Shown: positions 1-5,483, counted from the stretch's first letter. The stretch is DNA of 5,615 bases from Thermoleophilaceae bacterium (GCA_013812065.1 JACCUC010000113.1:1-5615); one strand, 5' to 3'. Numbers and translations: made by a program. The notes: a model not told the origin generated them from the sequence alone.

Positions 1-1
1 G

Positions 2-541
2 GCCGCCGCGGCGCTGGCCCCCGCCTTTGACACGGTGGTGATCGAGACCGTGGGCGTCGGCCAGTCAGAGACCGACGTCGAGGAGGTATGCGACACCGTC
101 GCCGTGGTCGTCCAACCCGGCTCAGGCGACACGCTGCAGTTCATCAAGGCGGGGATCATGGAGGTGCCGGACATCCTCGTGGTCACCAAGTCCGATCTCG
201 GCGAGGTGGCCGAGCGCGCGCGCCGCGACCTAACCATGGCCCTGGCCTCGCTCGGCTCTCAAGACGTCCCCGTGTTGGCCACCTCCTCCACTCCGCCGCC
301 AAAGAACATCCCCGAGCTGGTTGCGGCGATGGACTCCCACCGGGGGGGCCTCGACCTCGCCGTTACCCGCACCCGCGGGCGCCGCTTGAGCGCCTTGGCC
401 GAGCTGGTGGCCGGCGACGGAGAATCTGCGCTGAGGGCGCTCGGCGGCCGCCGGGCGGCCGAGCGGCTACTGGCAGGAGCGCCCCCCCACGCGTCTGTCC
501 CTGAGTTGACCGCCCTGCTCAGAGAAGCGGCTGATCGGTGA
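2..541 (+). CDS. meaB: MeaB/ArgK-type GTPase chaperone of a B12-dependent acyl-CoA mutase, C-terminal part (5' end outside window)
   Basis: The window starts inside this gene, with the reading frame open from base 2. The visible 179 residues carry the MeaB signature ETVGVGQSE (G3/switch region), then VVVQPGSGDTLQFIKAGIME, which is highly characteristic of the MeaB/ArgK/MMAA family of G3E P-loop GTPases. A G4-type TKSD follows (usually NKAD in this family), then a G5-like ATSS. The Walker A loop must lie upstream of the window. Family members gate cofactor loading and protect methylmalonyl-CoA or ethylmalonyl-CoA mutase in the cytoplasm; no mutase gene is visible here. The C-terminal tail is rich in Ala, Arg and Leu, as in the helical dimerisation region of the family. 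The stop codon overlaps the start of the next small gene (GTGA). The family call is secure; which mutase it serves is unknown. Confidence 0.93.
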   Translation, partial: AAAALAPAFDTVVIETVGVGQSETDVEEVCDTVAVVVQPGSGDTLQFIKAGIMEVPDILVVTKSDLGEVAERARRDLTMALASLGSQDVPVLATSSTPPPKNIPELVAAMDSHRGGLDLAVTRTRGRRLSALAELVAGDGESALRALGGRRAAERLLAGAPPHASVPELTALLREAADR

Positions 542-693
542 AGCTCCTCGGGCAGGTCGCGGCCCTTGCGGTTGTCATCGCCGCCGCGACCGCCGTCGCC
601 ACGCTGGCCGGCGCGGCCAATCTGGGCACGGCGTTGACCTTCGGGCAGATCGGCTTTGTGATCGCGCTGGCTGTCCTGCTGCTCAAGCGCTGA
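538..693 (+). CDS. Small two-helix membrane protein coupled to meaB
   Basis: A 51-residue frame starts with GTG that shares GTGA with the meaB stop, a classic translational-coupling overlap. The protein begins MKLLGQ and has a long hydrophobic stretch at about residues 6-27 (Ala/Val-rich). A polar Asn-Leu-Gly-Thr turn follows (about 28-34), then a second hydrophobic segment at about 35-49, ending in LLLKR. This is the profile of a small integral membrane protein with two helices and short exposed ends. No catalytic motif is visible. I recall similar short hydrophobic proteins with an NLGTA-like loop next to meaB in Thermoleophilia-type genomes, but I cannot verify this here. The function is unknown. 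It is too short for many gene callers, and the exact GTGA overlap plus membrane character are the main arguments that it is real. A weak purine-rich AGAGAAG lies about 10 bases upstream of the GTG. Confidence 0.72.
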   Translation: MKLLGQVAALAVVIAAATAVATLAGAANLGTALTFGQIGFVIALAVLLLKR

Positions 694-719
694 GAGAACG
701 GCAACCCCTCCGCCCGCCC

Positions 720-736
720 AGCCCAAACGGGCTTGT
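720..736 (+). terminator. Short hairpin after the meaB/membrane-protein unit
   Basis: Inverted arms AGCCC (720-724) and GGGCT (729-733) enclose an AAAC loop and are followed by a short T-containing run (TTGT). They lie 26 bases after the small membrane protein stop. The stem is only 5 bp, so this is a weak candidate terminator. Its position between an operon end and a new promoter is what makes it plausible. Confidence 0.3.
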
Positions 737-747
737 CGGAGCTCCGG

Positions 748-778
748 TTGACCCGCCTGGCCCTCCTGCGACCATAAT
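748..778 (+). promoter_or_regulatory. Sigma-70-like promoter, candidate for a leaderless transcript
   Basis: TTGACC (748-753; 5 of 6 against TTGACA) and CATAAT (773-778; 5 of 6 against TATAAT) are separated by 19 bases, slightly longer than the usual 17. Seven bases below the -10 box lies the ATG at 785, so transcription would begin at or next to the start codon. A GAGGG run (779-783) sits one base before the ATG, too close to act as an ordinary ribosome binding site. Leaderless mRNAs with a TANNNT-like box about 7 bases before the start codon are common in Actinobacteria. Confidence 0.6.
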
Positions 779-784
779 GAGGGC

Positions 785-1390
785 ATGGAAGGCTCCGCAC
801 CCGACTCGGTCGGCACCCGCTCCAGCTGGCTTCGCTGCTATCGCTGCTGGTCGCAGAACCTCGAGGTCCAGGTCCACTACGAGGGAATTCTCAAGGTCGA
901 CCCCCAGACCGGCGAGGCCGTCGACCCCGTCGAAGAGGTGCAGGAGGCGGTCGTCCAGTGCCTCGACTGCCTGCACGACCAGCCCCACCTGAGCCTTACG
1001 CTCTACGAGGAGGACGGGCGCCGGGTGAGCAGGGTCGAGGCGATCGAGGACCGCTGGGAGCGGATGGTCGTGGGCACCCCCTGGGTGGCGTCCTGCACGG
1101 TCGGCGTGGACGCCGACCAGGTCGAGAGCTGCTCGGGCCCCGAAGCGGCCGAGCACCTCACCCACGCGGCCTTCGGCGACGCCGGCACGCGCGAGTTCTT
1201 CACCCACGTCCGCTTCCACAAGCACGACGGCGAGCAGATCGTCGTCCACATGCTCGTCGAGCTCTACGCGCGCTCGGGCGAGGAGGCGACCGACGTGCTC
1301 GAGTCCGCCTCGCGGGGAGACCTCGCGATCACGTCGCTGGCGGAGGAGTCACGGCCGCCGGCTTCCACGGGGGGCGAGCCGCCGCACTAG
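785..1390 (+). CDS. Conserved-looking protein with two CxxC pairs (zinc-ribbon-like N-terminal half), function unknown
   Basis: This is a 201-residue protein beginning MEGSAPDS. Two CxxC pairs, C18-C21 (CYRC) and C59-C62 (CLDC), bracket a beta-like segment of about 37 residues, the layout of a four-cysteine zinc ribbon or treble-clef site. The second half (about residues 69-200) is acidic and soluble, with no signal peptide or membrane helix. It holds two further cysteines (C104, C116) and a histidine cluster (H141, H145, H147). I do not recognise the family. Metal binding is an inference from the cysteine spacing. The gene has its own promoter candidate, which puts its start at the ATG, and it ends 24 bases before the convergent pckA stop. 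The frame shows the strong GC3 bias expected of a real gene here. It is probably a cytoplasmic housekeeping protein rather than part of the carbon pathway nearby. Confidence 0.85.
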   Translation: MEGSAPDSVGTRSSWLRCYRCWSQNLEVQVHYEGILKVDPQTGEAVDPVEEVQEAVVQCLDCLHDQPHLSLTLYEEDGRRVSRVEAIEDRWERMVVGTPWVASCTVGVDADQVESCSGPEAAEHLTHAAFGDAGTREFFTHVRFHKHDGEQIVVHMLVELYARSGEEATDVLESASRGDLAITSLAEESRPPASTGGEPPH

Positions 1391-1414
1391 CCCCGCGGCG
1401 GCGAGAGGGCGCGC

Positions 1415-2965
1415 CTAACCCCGCACCGCCGCCACGATCTCGTCGCTCAGCGCAGGGAAGCCGCGCAGGAATGCCTCACGCTCGCGCTTGAGCTGGTCGA
1501 CGATGCGCTCATGCTGGTCAATGCGTCCCTGATCCGCGTAGAGATCGCGCGGGCGAAGGACGGCCTCGTCGTCGCCCTCGATGCCCGGCACGCGGGTCGC
1601 CACGTGGTAGCCGAAGTCAGGGTCGCGCTCCCACTCGATCGTCCCCTCGGCGATGCCCTTGACGATCGCCGACGACTGGGGGATGCGGACCTTACGGGAG
1701 GCCTCGGCGCCCGCGGGGCCGCCGACGCTGCCGGTGTTCAGCAGGTAGACGTCGAGCTCGTGCGCGCCCATGAGCTCGAGGAAGCGGTTGCCCTGGAGGT
1801 CGTGGTCGTCGGGCCAGAACGGGTTGGTCCCGGGGACGCGCAGGTTCTTACCGGCTTCCTCGGCGCCACCGGCGCTCGTGCCCTGGGTCTCGCCGAGCAT
1901 GAAGTACGCGGCGGCCTGGCGGGCGTCGAGCTTGGCCACGGCGGGGATGATGTTCTCGTTGCGGTTGAGAATCAGCAGGAAGTCGGCCTCCCGGAGGTCC
2001 CCCGCCGGCGCCGACTCGATGGCCGAGAACGAGAAGGTCGCGCGGCCGTTCTGGGTGTAGCTCTCGTCGAAGAAGTCGAGCTCGCCGGACCCGTCCTGTG
2101 AGACGTTCTCGAGGTAGGCCTCGGGCTGCGTGACCGCGCCGTGGATCGTCGGCTCGTCCTCCTCGCTGAGAGCGAAGGTCTTCGCGAAGCAGCCGGCCTC
2201 GGTGGCATAGACCTTGCCCCCCGGCATGATGGCCACGAAGTCGTCCTGGACGGGCAGGGAGCCGTTCTGGCGGGTGAACGTCGTCGTCGTCTTGCCGGTC
2301 CCCGAGAGGCCGACGATCAGACCTACCTTGTCGCCGGAATCGGTCGGAATGACCTTGCAGCCGGCGTGCAGGGGGAGGCCGCCGCGGTCGTAGATGAGCT
2401 TGTTCCACATCCGCAGGCCTCCCTTCTTCGACTCGCCGAAGTAGTCGGAGTGGCAGACGCGCGTGACGCCGCGCTCGAGATCGACCGCGATCACGCGGTC
2501 GCTCGGGTAACCCTCGACCGCGAGCTTGGGCGTATAGATGACGGTCAACTCGGGCTCGAAGCCCTCGTCGGCGTCGACGTCGAAGAAGAGCTGCTTCTGC
2601 ATTCCGGCGATGTTGGCGTTCGCCTCCTCGATGTAGAGACGCACCGGGGTGCGAAAGTCGGGGTCGTCGCCGATGTAGCCGTCGACGACGAGCATGTGCC
2701 GACCGGCGATGTAGTCGTCCTGGAGCTGGGCGAGGCGGTCGCCCTCCTCACGTGAGATCGCCTTCTGCGAGCTCGCCTCGGGGTCGTCGACGACGATGAA
2801 GGTCGAGGCCTTCGAGCGAGCGAGCACCCGGGTCTGGACGTTCAGGTTCTCGTAGCGGGTGCGGCGCGCGTTCGGCATGGCCGCCGCGAGCTCTTTGAGC
2901 TCGGCGGCGGAGGGATTGGCCCGTACGGTCTTCGCGGCGGGCAGCGGGGACATCTGCTTGGCCAT
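1415..2965 (-). CDS. pckA: Phosphoenolpyruvate carboxykinase (ATP), divergent bacterial type
   Basis: With the ATG at 2965 the product has 516 residues, near the usual size of ATP-type enzymes (about 530-540). It catalyses oxaloacetate + ATP to PEP + ADP + CO2, the entry to gluconeogenesis from C4 acids, in the cytoplasm. Visible landmarks are an ARSK segment aligning with the substrate-binding GRSPKDK (R50), GESKKG with the metal/substrate lysine (K180/K181), LHAGCK with the metal-ligand histidine (H200) and P-loop GLSGTGKTT (219-227). Further on are VQDD (D241/D242, kinase-2 aspartates), TQNGR (R308) and LLNTG (408-412). Several motifs differ from the Escherichia coli enzyme, for example VQDDFVAI in place of IGDDEHGW and no WNGTGKR after NTG. 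It therefore belongs to a divergent branch, and assignment to ATP rather than GTP use rests on overall resemblance to the ATP family. The open frame continues upstream to 3205, but that extension is low-complexity Arg/Thr-rich and starts before the AGGAG motif, so I reject it. It is convergent with the zinc-ribbon-like gene. No convincing promoter was seen in the leader. Confidence 0.96.
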   Translation of the reverse strand: MAKQMSPLPAAKTVRANPSAAELKELAAAMPNARRTRYENLNVQTRVLARSKASTFIVVDDPEASSQKAISREEGDRLAQLQDDYIAGRHMLVVDGYIGDDPDFRTPVRLYIEEANANIAGMQKQLFFDVDADEGFEPELTVIYTPKLAVEGYPSDRVIAVDLERGVTRVCHSDYFGESKKGGLRMWNKLIYDRGGLPLHAGCKVIPTDSGDKVGLIVGLSGTGKTTTTFTRQNGSLPVQDDFVAIMPGGKVYATEAGCFAKTFALSEEDEPTIHGAVTQPEAYLENVSQDGSGELDFFDESYTQNGRATFSFSAIESAPAGDLREADFLLILNRNENIIPAVAKLDARQAAAYFMLGETQGTSAGGAEEAGKNLRVPGTNPFWPDDHDLQGNRFLELMGAHELDVYLLNTGSVGGPAGAEASRKVRIPQSSAIVKGIAEGTIEWERDPDFGYHVATRVPGIEGDDEAVLRPRDLYADQGRIDQHERIVDQLKREREAFLRGFPALSDEIVAAVRG

Positions 2966-2977
2966 GGGCTGGAAGAG

Positions 2978-2982
2978 CTCCT
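2978..2982 (-). promoter_or_regulatory. pckA: Shine-Dalgarno candidate supporting the pckA ATG at 2965
   Basis: On the - strand AGGAG lies 12 bases before the ATG at 2965. The spacing is longer than ideal (5-9), but there is no alternative ATG, GTG or TTG between the motif and 2965, and the next ATG (2953) has only a poor upstream match. It supports the 516-residue start over the 596-residue open frame. Confidence 0.5.
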
Positions 2983-3091
2983 GACGATGTTTACGGCGCC
3001 GATACAGGGCCGGGAAAGCGAGGTAGGTTATCTGGCGGAGAAACTGGCCTGACCGGGCGCGGTCTCTCGCGAGCGAGACCTCCTGCACCGG

Positions 3092-3120
3092 CCCGGGCAC
3101 CGCCGGAATCGGTGCCCGGG
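3092..3120. repeat. Perfect 11-bp inverted repeat upstream of pckA
   Basis: CCCGGGCACCG (3092-3102) and CGGTGCCCGGG (3110-3120) form a perfect 11-bp stem with a 7-base loop (CCGGAAT). It lies about 130 bases upstream of the pckA ATG, just beyond the end of the truncated secreted-protein frame (3202). No T-run follows on either strand. It could be a tail-less terminator ending transcription before pckA, a regulator binding site, or a 5' leader structure. A smaller imperfect dyad, GGTCTC/GAGACC (3061-3066 / 3075-3080), lies 11 bases away on the pckA side. Confidence 0.6.
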
Positions 3121-3201
3121 TCGTCGTCCTCGCCTCCGCGGTGGTCGTCCTCACCCCTCCATTCCTGGCGGCGGTCGTGGTCCCGGTCCTCCTGCTCGGA
3201 G

Positions 3202-3507
3202 TCACGGTCCTCCCCGTCCTCTGGGGCGCCGCGGCGATCCCTGCGACGATCGCCGGCTACCCGCCCAGGCCAGCCAGAGACCCGCGCGGAGCGGTCGTTG
3301 GGGCCTCCTTGCCTGTGAGCCTTGGCCGGTCGGTGAGGTGACGCGGCTTATGCGAGACGAGTTCTCGCAGCTCGAGCTCGCCCACTCGTCGCTCCAGGGC
3401 TTCTCGGCATCGGCGGCCCAGTCGACGGCAGCCGATGCGGGCGCAGGCGAGAAAAAAGCGAGGAAGAGAATGGTGAGCGGCAAGAGGCGCTTGAGGGCGG
3501 GAAGCAT
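3202..3507 (-). pseudogene. Signal-peptide-bearing 5' remnant of a secreted polysaccharide-lyase-like protein
   Basis: From the ATG at 3507 the - strand encodes 101 residues. They start with a textbook Sec signal peptide: basic n-region MLPALKR, hydrophobic core LLPLTILFLAFF, and an APASA cleavage site near residue 26. The mature start VDWAADAEKPWSDEWASS and then SRISRVTSPTGQGSQA (about 51-66) resemble, from memory, the N-terminus of secreted heparin-lyase-I-like proteins (PF14099-type), where a 'VTSP..QG.YA' strand is followed by a conserved 'RDGD' segment and a catalytic domain of roughly 150-200 residues. Here similarity stops near residue 66 (about 3310) and the frame continues as Arg/Pro/Gly-rich filler to a stop. 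I checked the other two - strand frames past this point and saw no continuation, so it looks like a truncation or rearrangement rather than a simple frameshift. A weak AGG lies 9 bases before the ATG. The alternative is a genuine short secreted protein. Confidence 0.5.
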
Positions 3508-3718
3508 TGAGAGGGGCCTGCCTTGGTCGGAGGGGCGGACGGGTTCGTCCCTCCGTCTCTCGACGTGCAGGGCATCCGGCCCCAAGCGCTTCAGGCGAAA
3601 TTGGACGGTTGACCGAGGCAGGCGGGCGCTCCGCCTTCGCGGGGGTCCAGCGGAGATAGGAAAGGTGACCCTCGCCGGCCGTCCTCGTGCGGCGAGTGGC
3701 CATGGAGTGAGCCGGTGA
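3508..3718. other. Non-coding gap with short dyads
   Basis: I see no convincing gene here: frames on both strands are Arg/Pro/Gly-rich and lack family motifs. Two modest dyads are present. GGACG/CGTCC (3537-3541 / 3546-3550) has a 4-base loop and lies about 30 bases upstream of the signal-peptide start on the - strand. CTCGCCG/CGGCGAG (3671-3677 / 3690-3696) has a 12-base loop. The gap separates the maoC 3' end from the truncated secreted-protein gene. Confidence 0.45.
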
Positions 3719-3744
3719 GCCGCGCGCGGTTACGAGCGCGCGGC
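3719..3744 (-). terminator. Tail-less hairpin terminator candidate after the MaoC-like gene
   Basis: GCCGCGCGC (3719-3727) and GCGCGCGGC (3736-3744) form a perfect 9-bp, all-G/C stem with an 8-base loop. It starts 14 bases after the stop codon of the - strand hydratase gene. No T-run follows. Such very stable hairpins without a U tail are often found at gene ends in high-GC Actinobacteria, so the position supports a terminator. Confidence 0.5.
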
Positions 3745-3758
3745 GGTCGAGTTCAACC

Positions 3759-4289
3759 CTACTCTTCCGGGCTCCCGACCGATTCCCGTGGCACGAGCAC
3801 GCTGCGCCGGAAGGTCGCAACGAGCGTTCCGTCCTGTTTGTACGCGTCGGTGCGCACCTTCACGACTCCGCGGTCGTGCTTCGACCGCGAGGGCGTGACC
3901 TCGAGCACCTCTGACTCGACGTACAGGGTGTCGCCGTGGAAGACCGGCGCCGGGTGCTTGAGCTCCTCGGTGGCGAGGTTGGCGATCGCCTTGCCGGAGA
4001 CATCGCCGACCGACATGCCGAGCATGAGCGAGTAGACGAGCGGACCCACCACCACGTTCCGCCCCTGCTGGGACTGCGCGGCGTAGACGTCGTTGATGTG
4101 GAGTGGATGGTGGTTCATGGTGATCAGGCAGAACAGGTGGTCGTCGGCCTCGGTCACGGTCTTGGCCGGCCAGTGCTTGTAGACGGCGCCGACCTCGAAC
4201 TCCTCGAGGTAGCGGCCGTACTGGCGCGCGCCAGAGGCCTCGCGCGCGGCCTGGCTCGTCTCGAAGGCGGGGGTGGCGGGGTCGGTCAT
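3759..4289 (-). CDS. MaoC-like single hot-dog acyl-CoA hydratase (mesaconyl/itaconyl-CoA hydratase-like)
   Basis: The 176-residue protein has the MaoC/R-hydratase layout: YGRYLEEFEVGAVY (24-37), a T-x-TEADDHLFCLITM helix (44-58), the hydratase-2 loop NHHPLHIND (59-67), GPLVYSLMLGM (82-92) and PVFHGDTLYVESEV (115-128). The length fits one hot-dog domain, which would dimerise. In canonical MaoC enzymes the loop reads DxNPxH with catalytic Asp and His; here the Asp position is N59 while H64 is kept. I recall the same TMN...LH form in the subgroup that includes Mycobacterium Rv2499c, encoded beside the CitE-like lyase Rv2498c in an itaconyl/citramalyl-CoA setting. Here it is divergent from a malyl/citramalyl-CoA lyase, which supports a C4/C5 hydroxyacyl-CoA substrate. 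The ATG at 4289 has AGAGGA 4 bases upstream. The exact substrate is an inference. Confidence 0.86.
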   Translation of the reverse strand: MTDPATPAFETSQAAREASGARQYGRYLEEFEVGAVYKHWPAKTVTEADDHLFCLITMNHHPLHINDVYAAQSQQGRNVVVGPLVYSLMLGMSVGDVSGKAIANLATEELKHPAPVFHGDTLYVESEVLEVTPSRSKHDRGVVKVRTDAYKQDGTLVATFRRSVLVPRESVGSPEE

Positions 4290-4405
4290 CAGTTCCTCTG
4301 AGGTCTCGTTGGAGGCAGGGAAAGGCGGCGGCCAAGCCTAGTCGTCGGTACCTTTGGTGCGCCCGCCGCGGGGCGCCCAGCTCGAATCGACTTCAGGAGA
4401 CCCCC
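4290..4405. promoter_or_regulatory. Divergent control region between the hydratase and lyase genes
   Basis: This 116-base gap must hold the 5' signals of both genes. A perfect dyad GCGCCC/GGGCGC (4359-4364 / 4371-4376, 6-base loop) lies in the lyase leader, 18 bases before its ribosome binding site. TACCTT (4349-4354, + strand) and TAGGCT (- strand, complement of 4334-4339) match TANNNT, but neither has a good -35 partner, so promoter positions are tentative. A shared gap would allow joint control of both genes. Confidence 0.35.
4395..4400 (+). promoter_or_regulatory. Strong Shine-Dalgarno fixing the TTG start of the lyase gene
   Basis: AGGAGA lies with AGGAG ending 6 bases before TTG at 4406. 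This optimal spacing decides the non-ATG start. The resulting N-terminus (MRNPRAFAAPLAVGAP) also aligns with where I remember the Chloroflexus lyase beginning. Confidence 0.8.
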
Positions 4406-5455
4406 TTGCGCAACCCCCGAGCCTTCGCCGCCCCCCTCGCTGTCGGCGCCCCCTCCCCCCCGCTCGAGATCCCCGTCACCCCGGCGCGGATGATCCACTT
4501 CTTCGACCCCTCGAACGAGAAGATGGCCGGCAAGCTGCCCGAGCTCGCCGCCCAGTGCGACATCCTGCTCGGCAACCTCGAGGACGCGGTCCCCGTCGAC
4601 CGCAAGGAGGCCGCTCGCGAGGGGCTCGTCAGGCTCGGCCGCGAGGTCGACTTCGGGGACGCGGCGCTGTGGACGCGCGTGAACGCGCTCGAGTCGCCGT
4701 GGGTGCTCGACGACCTGATGCGCCTCGTCGGCGAGCTCGGCGACCGGCTCGAGGTGATCATGGTCCCGAAGGTCGAGGGCGCCTGGGACATTCACTACGT
4801 CGACCGGCTGCTCGCCCAGCTCGAGGCGCGCCACGACCTGACCAAGCCGATCTTCGTCCACGCGATCCTCGAGACCGCCCTCGGGGTCACCAACCTCGAG
4901 GAGATCGCCGCGGCGAGCCCGCGCATGCAGGGCATGAGCTTCGGCCCCGCCGACCTCGCCGCCTCGCGGCGCATGAAGACGACGCGCGTCGGCGGCGGCC
5001 ACCCCGGCTACCGCGTGATCGAGGACCCCGATCCCCACGACGGCGACGCGCCGCGGCGGTCCGCCCAGCAGGACCTGTGGCACTACTCGATCGGCCGCAT
5101 GGTCGACGCCTGCGCGGCCACCGGGATCCTCCCCTTTTACGGCCCGTTCGGCGACATCGCCGACGTCCCCGGCTGCGAGGCGCAGTTCCGCTCCGCCTTC
5201 CTGATGGGCTGCGTCGGCGCCTGGACGCTCCACCCGCGCCAGATCGAGGTCGCGCGACGGGTGTTCAGCCCCGACCCCGAAGAGGTCCGCTTCGCCAAGA
5301 AGGTGATCGAGGCCATCCCCGACGGGCGCGGCGTGCACATGATCGAGGGCAAGATGCAGGACGACGCCACCTGGAAACAGGCGAAGGTGATTGTCGATCT
5401 CGCCAAGCAGGTGGCGGCGAGCGATGCGGATTTCGCGGCGAAAACGGGTTTGTGA
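4406..5455 (+). CDS. mcl: L-malyl-CoA / beta-methylmalyl-CoA / citramalyl-CoA lyase (HpcH/HpaI-CitE superfamily)
   Basis: The 349-residue product resembles, over its whole length, the 348-residue trifunctional Mcl of Chloroflexus aurantiacus as I remember it. Shared blocks include GNLEDAVP (56-63), LWTRVNALESPWVLDD (88-103), VIMVPKVEG (117-125), LETALG (155-160), FGPADLAASR (179-188), KTTRVGGGHP (191-200), QQDLWHYSI (221-229) and GKMQDDATWKQAKVIVDLA (315-333). By homology R91 contacts substrate, E156 and D183 bind Mg2+, and D319 or D320 is the catalytic acid from the neighbouring subunit. The enzymes reversibly split malyl-CoA to acetyl-CoA + glyoxylate, beta-methylmalyl-CoA to propionyl-CoA + glyoxylate and, in Chloroflexus, citramalyl-CoA to acetyl-CoA + pyruvate. 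The gene uses TTG with a strong AGGAG. It is divergent from a MaoC-like hydratase, a natural partner for dehydration to mesaconyl- or itaconyl-CoA. All catalytic blocks look intact. Which of the three reactions dominates cannot be read from the sequence. Confidence 0.93.
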   Translation: MRNPRAFAAPLAVGAPSPPLEIPVTPARMIHFFDPSNEKMAGKLPELAAQCDILLGNLEDAVPVDRKEAAREGLVRLGREVDFGDAALWTRVNALESPWVLDDLMRLVGELGDRLEVIMVPKVEGAWDIHYVDRLLAQLEARHDLTKPIFVHAILETALGVTNLEEIAAASPRMQGMSFGPADLAASRRMKTTRVGGGHPGYRVIEDPDPHDGDAPRRSAQQDLWHYSIGRMVDACAATGILPFYGPFGDIADVPGCEAQFRSAFLMGCVGAWTLHPRQIEVARRVFSPDPEEVRFAKKVIEAIPDGRGVHMIEGKMQDDATWKQAKVIVDLAKQVAASDADFAAKTGL

Positions 5456-5462
5456 CCAAGCC

Positions 5463-5483
5463 GGGCGCCCGAACGAGGCGCCT
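5463..5483 (+). terminator. Weak hairpin after the lyase gene
   Basis: GGCGCC (5464-5469) and GGCGCC (5477-5482), plus a G-T closing pair, form a 6-7 bp stem with a 7-base loop, 8 bases after the lyase stop. No T-run follows. The position suits a terminator, but the arms are short palindromes, so support is modest. Confidence 0.3.

Noticed and set aside
777..992. ATG at 777 as the start of a + strand gene
   Set aside because: This ATG overlaps the -10 box of the likely promoter, the frame is Arg/Ser/Thr/Pro-rich, and the 785 frame shows coding bias and CxxC motifs.
1397..1433. Possible bidirectional terminator GGCGGCG/CGCCGCC between the convergent genes
   Set aside because: The stem is only 7 bp around a 23-base loop, one arm lies in pckA codons, and the arms are simple GC repeats likely to occur by chance.
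1511..2755. Two long + strand open frames (1511-2101 and 2141-2755) opposite pckA
   Set aside because: These are mirror frames of a confident PEP carboxykinase gene, with low-complexity composition and no motifs or ribosome binding sites.
2966..3205. 80-residue N-terminal extension of pckA to a start at 3205
   Set aside because: It is Arg/Thr-rich low-complexity sequence, would span the inverted repeats and the AGGAG before 2965, and makes the protein longer than the family norm.
3141..3341. + strand 66-residue hydrophobic frame that looks like a membrane protein
   Set aside because: The hydrophobicity arises from reading Asp/Arg/Glu-rich - strand codons backwards. There is no ribosome binding site, and the C-terminal half is Arg/Pro filler.
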